Assembly: GCA_965140765.1 (NCBI GenBank)
Contig: OZ223309.1
Location: 1,860,001 to 1,924,000, forward strand
Direction of reading: 5' to 3'
Source of the DNA: Sunxiuqinia sp963678245
GTDB taxonomy: Bacteria; Bacteroidota; Bacteroidia; Bacteroidales; Prolixibacteraceae
DNA: 64,000 nucleotides
Shown here: positions 17,675-24,931 of the stretch, one piece after another
Numbering within the stretch: the first letter of the stretch is position 1
Layout of the letters: the number at the start of each line of letters is the position of its first letter
Notes under the pieces: model-generated
What the model saw: the letters and a program-made list of their open reading frames with translations, nothing else
What the model was told of the DNA's origin: nothing
The model's database searches: none
Translations under genes and position numbers: made by a program

Positions 17675-18259
17675 TCAGATTACCAGATCGCAGGCTTCGG
17701 GTGGCATCCAGTGTTTATCTTTCCCGTTCCATTTCACATTGCACCCAATCGGATTGGTAATGGGAGTGGAAATTTCCTTTCCAGAGGTTAATTCGTTTAG
17801 TGTTCTATCCAAGTCATTCACCTTGACTTTCGCCGTATCTTTTGGCGAGTCTACTCCTCTTCCGGTGTAAACCAAACGTCTATTTTCATCAAACACATAA
17901 AAATGTGGGGTTCTTAAAGCTCCATATTTTTCGGCAACCTCCTGACTTTCGTCGTGCAAATATACCCACGGAAACTGGTGCTCATTCATTCGCTGAACCA
18001 TGTGCTCAAAATCATCTTCCTGATACGTGCTTGCACTGTTCGAATTAATTCCAACAAATTGCACCCTCCGGTCTTTGTACTTCTCGGCGGTATCCCGGGT
18101 TAGTTCATCACTTCCGATTACATACGGACAATGATTACAGGTGAAAAAAACGACCAAATACTTAGCGGACTTAAAGTTTGTCAGAGAATATTTTTTCCCG
18201 TCAGTTGCGGATAAATTAAAATCGATGGCTGCAGCGCCTATTTCAAGTGTAAAACTCAT
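17675..18259 (-). CDS. Redoxin / AhpC-TSA-type thioredoxin-fold protein
   Basis: 194 residues without a signal peptide, hence cytoplasmic. Seen: the redoxin opening AAIDFNLSATDGKKYSL, the active site FFTCNHCPYV with the CxxC pair at 41 and 44, FVGINSNSASTYQEDDFEHM, FPWVYLHDESQEVA, the cis-proline block LRTPHFYVFD, and a conserved tail PIGCNVKW with a third cysteine. This is the group often annotated as thioredoxin family protein with CNHCPY. Likely role: thiol-dependent peroxide or disulfide reduction; the substrate is not known. A single gene with about 250 bp upstream before the next divergent gene. Confidence 0.85.
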   Translation of the reverse strand: MSFTLEIGAAAIDFNLSATDGKKYSLTNFKSAKYLVVFFTCNHCPYVIGSDELTRDTAEKYKDRRVQFVGINSNSASTYQEDDFEHMVQRMNEHQFPWVYLHDESQEVAEKYGALRTPHFYVFDENRRLVYTGRGVDSPKDTAKVKVNDLDRTLNELTSGKEISTPITNPIGCNVKWNGKDKHWMPPEACDLVI

Positions 18260-18453
18260 AAATACTGGTTTTTAGCATTAATATTTACCTGTGTAACAAA
18301 TGGCTGACTAAACTTGTTGGATCTTTTTTCCGTTATCATACTAACACATATATAAACGATTGTGATAGAGATATTATCAAATTTGATTAAACGTAAAAAA
18401 AATCAATCGCAGATTTGGAAATAAGAGAAAAAAATTTCTATTTTTCAATCGTG

Positions 18454-18473
18454 AATACCGAACGGTATTTTTG
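18454..18473 (+). promoter_or_regulatory. Promoter -7 box overlapped by an inverted repeat
   Basis: TATTTTTG (18466-18473) matches TAnnTTTG about 38 bp before the small gene at 18512. It is overlapped by AATACCG-AA-CGGTATT (18454-18469), a perfect 7-bp inverted repeat, a candidate operator or transcription-start structure. Confidence 0.5.
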
Positions 18474-18511
18474 TGAATCAAGTTATTAATTATTAGATCT
18501 GTAAAATTAAA

Positions 18512-18700
18512 ATGAAATCGAAAAAGAGCTCCAGGAAAATTCAAAAACACACTGATTTTGAGGATACTGAATTTAGGGGCAAATCACCAAAAAGTGTAAA
18601 GAAAGATCGAGGCTCAAAACGCCGACTGACTATTTATGATGAATTTGATGATGAAGTTGATTTTAATAGTACAAACTCTGACGAAGATTTATACGAATAA
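18512..18700 (+). CDS. Small highly charged protein
   Basis: 62 residues: a lysine/arginine-rich first half (KSKKSSRKIQKH, KSVKKDRGSKRRL) and an aspartate/glutamate-rich second half (DEFDDEVDF, NSDEDLYE), with no hydrophobic core and thus probably disordered. Its own promoter box and an A-rich leader ending in TAAAATTAAA support expression. No family recognised. The charge segregation would suit binding to nucleic acid or a basic partner (inference only). Confidence 0.55.
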   Translation: MKSKKSSRKIQKHTDFEDTEFRGKSPKSVKKDRGSKRRLTIYDEFDDEVDFNSTNSDEDLYE

Positions 18701-18723
18701 CCAAATCCATTCCCTTTAAATAA

Positions 18724-19677
18724 TTAGTTTATTACGTTGAGCTTTTTCCTATTCAGGAAAGCTTCTATGTTTTCTAATGCAAGGTTCATCAAGCGCTGCC
18801 GGGATTCTTTTGTTGCCCATGCAACATGAGGGGTGATAAAAGTGTTTTTTGCACGAAGCAGCGGATTATCAGGAGTCGGGGGCTCTGTCGAAAGTACATC
18901 CAGACCGGCAGCCGCTAAATGTCCTTCATTTAGTACGTTCGTAAGATCTTGCTCCTGAATTAGCGCGCCTCTGCCGGTATTGATTAATATTGCACCGGGT
19001 TTCATTTGAGCAAACCTATGCTTATTCATAAACTCCCGGTTGTTATCGGTAAGCGGGCAGTTTAAGCTCACTACATCTGATTTTTCGAGTAATTCATCAA
19101 GCTCGCATTGCCGATAATACGAGGGGACATTTTTTTTCGAAGAACGGTTCTGGAACAAAACGGTCATTCCAAAGGCATGTCCAATTTCAGCTACTTTTTG
19201 GCCGATTCTACCGAAACCAACAATACCAAGCGTTTTTCCTGCTAGCTCGATTTGTGGACTTAACCAAAATGAAAAGTCCGGTGAATTAACCCAATCGCCG
19301 TTTTTTACTGCATCGGCATGGAGTTGAACCCGATTAACAATGTTCAGGATATGAGAAAACACTAGCTGTGCCACCGAATCGGTGCTATAAGCCGGAATGT
19401 TGGTCACGGTAATGTTGGCGTTGCTGGCAGCTTCCAAATCAACAATATTGTAGCCTGTTGCTAAAATGCCGATGTATTTTAACGAAGGGCACGAATTAAT
19501 CACTGCTTTATTTAAAGCTGCTTTATTTGTCAAAACAAGTTCAGCATTTCCGATTCGTTCAACAATCCTTTTCGCCGGGGTGCGATCATAAACTGTAAAC
19601 TCAGCAAATTCGTCAAATGCTTTCCAGCTCAAATCTCCGGGGTTTAACGCATATCCATCAAGTACAACTATTTTCAT
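18724..19677 (-). CDS. D-2-hydroxyacid dehydrogenase (glycerate dehydrogenase-like)
   Basis: 317 residues, the family length. NAD-dependent interconversion of a 2-oxoacid and a D-2-hydroxyacid in the cytoplasm. Seen: NAD-binding GFGRIG (154-159), substrate block ATGYNIVD (73-80), and the catalytic triad in order: Arg236 in NTGRGAL, Glu265 in STEPP and His284 in TPHVAWAT. The HVAWAT ending and overall pattern resemble hydroxypyruvate/glycerate dehydrogenases (HprA-like) more than SerA, and no ACT domain is present. The substrate is not proven. A decayed DUF4907-like frame lies 62 bp upstream. Confidence 0.9.
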   Translation of the reverse strand: MKIVVLDGYALNPGDLSWKAFDEFAEFTVYDRTPAKRIVERIGNAELVLTNKAALNKAVINSCPSLKYIGILATGYNIVDLEAASNANITVTNIPAYSTDSVAQLVFSHILNIVNRVQLHADAVKNGDWVNSPDFSFWLSPQIELAGKTLGIVGFGRIGQKVAEIGHAFGMTVLFQNRSSKKNVPSYYRQCELDELLEKSDVVSLNCPLTDNNREFMNKHRFAQMKPGAILINTGRGALIQEQDLTNVLNEGHLAAAGLDVLSTEPPTPDNPLLRAKNTFITPHVAWATKESRQRLMNLALENIEAFLNRKKLNVIN

Positions 19678-19739
19678 CGGAGTTAATTTAAAATTCGAAT
19701 GAAATTAATCAAAATCAGCGACGTATTAAAGCAATCGCG

Positions 19740-19967
19740 CTATCGATAGTGGATATTCAGGCTATCTAGCTCAGCCTTTTTTATCGACGGGGATTTACCT
19801 GCTTCAAATTTTTGCAATACCAATTCGCCAACTTTTCGTGCTTCTTCTTCAGTTTGAAAAAACTGATGCCCCATTGCTGTAGGTATTATTTCCTGCTTAA
19901 TAAAAACATGGGTGTCCTTTTTCAAGACATAGCCCCTTCCATTTTCTACAAGTTTGGTTCTATTAAT
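19740..19967 (-). pseudogene. DUF4907-like protein, N-terminus missing
   Basis: The frame encodes ENGRGYVLKKDTHVFIKQ, then EIIPTAMGHQFFQTEEEARK and VGELVLQKFEAGKSPSIKK, which matches the DUF4907 pattern (GYGY, a short peptide, IxQxxIPA, GxxxF, A..VA..V..K...G..P.I). Family members begin with a signal or membrane helix before this part; here an in-frame TGA lies just upstream at about 19968 and no hydrophobic helix is found in any frame before the neighbouring promoter. The only internal starts are TTG (19925) or non-canonical codons. Either a 5'-truncated relic or a short cytosolic version. Function of the family is unknown. Confidence 0.5.
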
Positions 19968-19992
19968 GATTCATACCATTCAAATTTCCTGC

Positions 19993-20000
19993 TAACTTTG
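19993..20000 (+). promoter_or_regulatory. Promoter -7 box
   Basis: TAACTTTG, an exact TAnnTTTG match, about 75 bp before the start at 20076; followed by CGCGC at the probable transcription start. Confidence 0.6.
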
Positions 20001-20075
20001 CGCGCAATATTTAAAAATTATTCGAACAGCTTATTCTTCGAATTGTTATTATGAGATCAGTTAACAAATAAAAGT

Positions 20076-20465
20076 ATGCTTGTTTTAGTAGGAATTTTAG
20101 TGGGATTGTTTTTGCTTTTAGCGCTGGGCACATGGTTGTCGAACCGTTTTGGAAAACAAACAACAGAGCCGGAAGTAGAAAATAGCATTTCTCTCGACTG
20201 CTGTGGCGCCCACGAAATATGCGACTTTGAAGAAATGCTCAATAACCCTGATGAGATTGTTTATTTTGAGGACGAAGAATTGGATCGATACAAAGGAGTC
20301 AATCCGAATGAATATGAGGATGAACAAATTGATGAGTTTCGTGAGGTACTTTACACCTTAGATGGTGAAGAAGTGAGAAAATGGCTATTAAGCATTGAGC
20401 GACGTAAAATCCAACTACCATCGGTACTGAAACAGGAAGCCATTCAACTGCTGGCTGAAGCATAA
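20076..20465 (+). CDS. Conserved single-helix membrane protein with CCGAHE motif
   Basis: 129 residues. One N-terminal transmembrane helix (MLVLVGILVGLFLLLALGTW) anchors a cytosolic acidic domain. Conserved-looking blocks: DCCGAHEIC, YFEDEELDRYKG, DEQIDEFREVLYTL and a C-terminal helix VLKQEAIQLL. This arrangement is common in Bacteroidales and is sometimes labelled phospholipase, without support from catalytic motifs seen here. The paired cysteines next to His/Glu (CCGAHE...C) could bind metal. Function unknown. Ends at a strong terminator shared with the convergent pseudogene. Confidence 0.75.
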   Translation: MLVLVGILVGLFLLLALGTWLSNRFGKQTTEPEVENSISLDCCGAHEICDFEEMLNNPDEIVYFEDEELDRYKGVNPNEYEDEQIDEFREVLYTLDGEEVRKWLLSIERRKIQLPSVLKQEAIQLLAEA

Positions 20466-20467
20466 AA

Positions 20468-20503
20468 AAAGGCATTGACCAGTTAACCGGTCAATGCCTT
20501 TGA
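20468..20503. terminator. Bidirectional intrinsic terminator
   Basis: AAAGGCATTGACC / GGTCAATGCCTTT, a 13-bp stem around AGTTAACC with A and T runs outside. It lies between the convergent ends at 20465 and 20535. Confidence 0.88.
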
Positions 20504-20534
20504 AATCAAATTCTATTTTAGCTACATAATTTCG

Positions 20535-22673
20535 TTACAATTTTTTCATCTTCTTAGTTGACGTCGTGTCATCAACTTCAATTAAACTGATTGCATATCC
20601 CCCACCCGGTGAGCAATACTGAGATAATTTACTCTTGCTATCAACTAAGTATTTCTTAATCTGGTAAGCTTTCGGATTATCGCGATAGTGACTATCCTTT
20701 TGGTCAGAATAAATTGTTGCTATGTATTTTTTCTTTTCAGGAAGAAATTCAAATGAGATGTTTGATTCCCGGGCTTCTTCATCGTTTGTTCGTCCAACAA
20801 ACCAATTATCTGTCCCTTTTTCTTTCCGTGCATAAGTGATATAATCGCCGGGTTCTGCCTCCAACACCTTGGTGTTGTCCCAATCAACCGGAACATCTTT
20901 GATGAATTGAAAAGCGTCCAGATGCTTTTTATAGTTTTCGGGTAAATCGGCAGCCATTTGCAACGGACTATACATGGTTACATACAACGCCAGTTGACGT
21001 GCGATAGTGGTATTTACTTTCGATGTGTTATCGGGGTTTAACTGGCTGATGTCCGTTTCAAATATACCTGGAGTATAATCCATTGGGCCACCAATCAGGC
21101 GGGTAAATGGCAATATGGTTGTGTGATCCGGATCATTGCCACCAAATGCTTCATATTCGGTGCCACGGGCTGACTCATTCCCAATCAGGTTCGGATAAGT
21201 GCGGCACAAGCCCGTTGGACGAACTGCTTCATGAGCATTAACCATGATTTCATATTCCCCAGCTTTTTTAATCGCATACAAATAGTGATTGACCAACCAT
21301 TGTCCGTAATGTGTTTCGCCGCGCGGAATCATGTTCCCAACATAGCCACTTTTTACAGCATTGTACCCATTATCAACCATAAACTGGTATGCTTGATCCA
21401 TGTGGCGTTCATAATTCCGAATAGATCCGGAAGTTTCATGATGCATCATCAATCGAACACCTTTGCTTTGAGCATAGCTTTGTAATTTTTTTACATTAAA
21501 ATCGGGATATGGTGTTACAAAGTCGAATACATAATCTTTTGATTTTCCAAACCAGTCTTCCCATCCTTCATTCCATCCTTCAACCAAAACGGCATCGAAG
21601 CCATGTTTTGCAGCAAAATCGATATACTCCATTACGTGCTCGTTGTTTGCAGCGTGTGTTTCATTAGGAACCGTTTTTGAGTAGTCCGTTTCGCCTAGTT
21701 TTACACTTGGTAAGTCAGTGTATGCCCAGGTATTTTTCCCGGTAATCATTTCCCACCAAACACCAATATATTTCACGGGCGTAATCCACGAAGTATCATC
21801 ATAAACACATGGCTCATTTAGGTTGAGCGTGATGTGAGACATTAGAATATCACCGGCCTTATCGCTGACAATAACGGTACGCCAGGGCGAATGGCAAGGT
21901 GCCTGCATGTATCCTTTATTTCCAACAGCATCCGGTGTCAAAAATGACTCAAAAATCATATTTTCATCATCCAGATTGAGGTGCATGCATGAATATTCAA
22001 CTAAAGCTGCTTCGTGTAAATTGATGTATAAACCATCGTCGGTTTTTCATCATCAAAGCGGTTTGCACTCCTGTCGGTGAAAAGGTTTGCTGCGAGACAT
22101 TGTCGGTTACAGCATCCGTCATAAAACCTCTGATTTCTGACAATTTTGACTCTGTATAATTGTACTCCTGGGTATCAAAATCGCCAGGAATCCAGAAGGC
22201 TGTATGATCGCCAGCCATCGCAAATTGCGTACGCTCTTCTTTTATAACAAAATAAATCAGGCTATCCTGCTCCGGGAACTCATAACGAAAGCCAAGCCCA
22301 TCATCGAATAAACGAAACCGGATCATAAGCTTACGATCAGATGTGGTCTGGTTTAAGTTGACTGCCATTTCATTATAATGATTTCTAAATCTCACTTACC
22401 TCGCCCCAAACGGGCTTCCATGTTTCGTCAAACGTTGATCGGTCAACACTCGCAACTTCGAAGTTAGAGAGCAGCGATTCTGCATCTTTCAATTCAAGTC
22501 CTAATTTACTTTCCGTGATTACAGACTTTTCTTTATAGTCTAAAGCATAAGTTGGGATTCCTCGATCAACTGCAAACGTCAAAACGAAATTTCCATTTGG
22601 TGATACCAGTTCCTCAGCTTTCAGGCTCCATGAAATCAGGATTAATAAAATCGGGATTATTAGTTTTTTTCAT
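20535..22673 (-). pseudogene. GH97 alpha-glucosidase (SusB-like), three frameshifts
   Basis: Read across three frames the segment gives a complete GH97 protein of about 710 residues. The ATG at 22673 is followed by A7 (22664-22670); with six A the frame would be MKKLIIPILLILISWSLKA, a signal peptide. A second extra base (T run, 22387-22389) interrupts VWGEVSEI-RNHYNEMAVNL; a third (A5, 22043-22047) interrupts ALMMK-TDDGLYINLHEAAL. The C-terminal 483-residue piece is intact, with the GH97 blocks KYIGVWWEM, VEGWNEGWEDW, HHETSGS, NAHEAVRPTG and ARGTEYEAFGG, which carry the catalytic glutamates. All three lesions are +1 in runs, so sequencing error is possible. Family: hydrolyses alpha-glucosides in the periplasm. 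Downstream of the trehalase relic, 27 bp apart. Confidence 0.85.
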
Positions 22674-22699
22674 TATTTCGGATTAAAAAAAATTAATTG

Positions 22700-23219
22700 T
22701 TACTTTTTTGTTTCACTCCAAAGCTTCAGAAAGATTCCATTGGTCCCAGCCGAAGCCATCTTGAGTTTCGTATTCGCACACCACCACCGGGGCGATTGAT
22801 ATTTACCACATCATATTTTTCCATCATTTTCCCTGTTTCGAAATAAACTTTGATGTTTAGGTTTATTCAACGTTTTGCAATTTTTTTCGCGAAGTCGTTG
22901 TACCATAATTTTTCAACTCACGATAGGCAACATGGCTGTTGTATTGTGCTGTAGGGCATCAAAAATATCGACCGACAAAATCCTTCAAGTTAAAGTGTGA
23001 TTGATCTTTTAATTCAACATAGGCCAGTTTTACAGAATCGGGATCAACTCTGGCTGGACAATCTACAAATCGTTTTTGATCCTGAAAGAATTCTTCTATC
23101 TGAACAGCTTCAAACAAATCCGGGTATTTTTTGGCCGGGTTGATTTGTGAAAGTGCAGCCTGAGTTGTGAAAAGAATAATGACAACAGAATATCTCCAAT
23201 ATTTCGAGTTTAATTTCAT
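22700..23219 (-). pseudogene. GH37 trehalase, heavily degraded remnant
   Basis: The first ~85 codons are intact: signal peptide (MKLNSKYWRYSVVIILFTTQAALS), then KYPDLFEAVQ, FFQDQKRFVDCPARVDPDS and HFNLKDFVGRYF, the trehalase N-terminal pattern. A large internal deletion (over 1 kb against a ~500-residue enzyme) joins this near 22955 to the C-terminus, readable in mixed frames as YRELKNYG, YNDFAKKIAKR, a TGA (22867-22869) where the family has Trp, INLNIKVYFETGKMMEKYDVV, PGGG, EYETQDGFGW and TNGIFLKLWS. Base gains at about 22745-22747 and 22776-22780 and a loss near 22902 separate these pieces. Family: splits trehalose into two glucose. Beyond repair by any single edit. Confidence 0.85.
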
Positions 23220-23306
23220 TGTATTTGATTCAGGTAAAGACATGAAACGAGTATGTAAAAGCGAATACCCCCAGAAGAGCGATTACGAGTTCCACATGAA
23301 AAATCG

Positions 23307-23349
23307 GAAACAGGCTGCTGTGCTATTCTATTGCTCAGCAGCCTGTTTC
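23307..23349. terminator. Intrinsic terminator of the susCD operon
   Basis: GAAACAGGCTGCTG / CAGCAGCCTGTTTC, a perfect 14-bp stem with a 15-nt loop, just past the susD stop at 23362 on the minus strand. Confidence 0.85.
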
Positions 23350-23361
23350 TAATTATATAAT

Positions 23362-24912
23362 TTATTGATTTCCTAGAGTAGCATCCAGATTTTCGTTCAC
23401 ATCGGCAGCTGATGTTGGAACAGGGAATATTGTTCTAAAAGCTTCAGAAACTTCTTTTTCCTGATAAGCATTGGTAAATTTACCAAAGCGGATTAGGTCC
23501 TGACGACGCAGCCCTTCCCAATATAATTCATAACCTCTTTCGTCTAAAATGTCATCCAGTGTCAGTGAAGTAAGAGCTGGAAGTGTTTTTCCGTCCATAC
23601 TTCTTTTGCTTCGGATATAATTGATATCTGTCAGTGCTCCATCTTCATCGTCACTTCTGAATTTGGCCTCAGCGCGAATCAGATAAATATCTGAAATTCG
23701 AATAATTGGAACATCGTTTGGCGAACGAAATTGGTCAACTGTATTTGGATCAGGAGCAAACTTCATGACTCGAATACCTGCATTTTCAGGTGCACTTTGT
23801 ATATCAATTTCAGGTACAAATACCAATGGAGTTGTATTATCTCGCAGGAATAATTCTGATCCATCAACAGCGAATTGTTGACCAACCAAGAACCCTTGAT
23901 TAAAGCCTGTAACGCTCTTAATTCCATCATCTTGAAACCGTCCATCATTTTCAGTATCCCAAGTATTAAAAAAGGTTGAAGTTGTTGATGGTCCGTTCCA
24001 AATACTATTGAAATTACCAAATGCTTGACTGTAGTGCAAAGCGAAATTTGTCCACTGTACGTCTCCGCCATAGTCAACAGCATCACTCATTGGCACTCTC
24101 AAAATAAATTCTGGGTGCTCAGCGACATCATATTGAAACATGGACCAATAGTCATCGGTTACTGCGTAATCTGAAGAACTAATTAATTGGTCGCAATAGC
24201 TAATGGCGTCATTCCATTTTGCTTCTCCGGTATACACTTCGTAATTCAAATATACTTTAGCCAGAAGTGCTTGTGCAGCACCAACGGTTGCCCGGGTTGA
24301 TCCAACCTCCGATTTTGTTTTAAGATCTGGTAGAATTGTTTTCAGCTCATCAATGATGTAATCTGCAGCCTCTTTACGGCTTAGTACTTCCGGAGATGCA
24401 GAATAGTCAGTTTCGTCAGCAGCTCTATAAGGAACTTGTCCAAAAAGGTCGTTGATTAAGTACATGTAGTAAGCACGAAGAAAACGAGCCTCAGCAATGT
24501 ATAAATCGTTTGTTGTACTTTGAGGAAATTGGCTAATGTAGTTTATGGCCGTATTGGCACGCGAAACTCCTTGAGTTAAATGATTCCAAACATTTTGGAA
24601 ACGCATGTGATCAGAGTTCCAGGTATGCAAATGAAGTTGTTGCCAAGCACCGTTATCATACCAGTCGGTTCCACGCGTTGGAATAATGACCTCGTCAGTG
24701 GTTATTTCTTGCAGTCCCCAGTAGTTACTCCACTCAATGGTTCTTCTCAAACTTGCATATGGTGGATTGATCAATGCTTGCGCATTTGATGGATTATTGA
24801 CAAGGTTGCCTCCCAATTGCTCGTCAAGTACATTCTCTTCCAGATCAGTACAAGCTACGGTACTGAAAAGTGCCAGGATGGTACTAAATATGATGAATTT
24901 ATATCGTTTCAT
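23362..24912 (-). CDS. SusD/RagB-family nutrient-binding lipoprotein
   Basis: 516 residues from the ATG at 24912, which opens directly into a lipoprotein signal (MKRYKFIIFSTILALFSTVAC); the frame is open further upstream but that part overlaps susC. Family blocks: NPPYASLRRTIEW, NHLTQGVSRANTAINYI, ARFLRAYYMYLINDLFG, RATVGAAQALLAKVYLN, IIRISDIYLIRAEAKFR and the C-terminal DERGYELYWEGLRRQDLIRFGKF region. SusD proteins sit on the cell surface and bind glycan for the partner SusC channel. The gap to susC is 19 bp. Partner glycan inferred only from the broken neighbours: trehalose or another alpha-glucoside. Confidence 0.95.
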   Translation of the reverse strand: MKRYKFIIFSTILALFSTVACTDLEENVLDEQLGGNLVNNPSNAQALINPPYASLRRTIEWSNYWGLQEITTDEVIIPTRGTDWYDNGAWQQLHLHTWNSDHMRFQNVWNHLTQGVSRANTAINYISQFPQSTTNDLYIAEARFLRAYYMYLINDLFGQVPYRAADETDYSASPEVLSRKEAADYIIDELKTILPDLKTKSEVGSTRATVGAAQALLAKVYLNYEVYTGEAKWNDAISYCDQLISSSDYAVTDDYWSMFQYDVAEHPEFILRVPMSDAVDYGGDVQWTNFALHYSQAFGNFNSIWNGPSTTSTFFNTWDTENDGRFQDDGIKSVTGFNQGFLVGQQFAVDGSELFLRDNTTPLVFVPEIDIQSAPENAGIRVMKFAPDPNTVDQFRSPNDVPIIRISDIYLIRAEAKFRSDDEDGALTDINYIRSKRSMDGKTLPALTSLTLDDILDERGYELYWEGLRRQDLIRFGKFTNAYQEKEVSEAFRTIFPVPTSAADVNENLDATLGNQ

Positions 24913-24931
24913 TTTTTCTATTTTTTTAGGA

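Noticed and set aside
20076..20465. Phospholipase annotation
   Set aside because: No lipase or phospholipase catalytic motif is visible; only a membrane helix and a CCGAHE motif.
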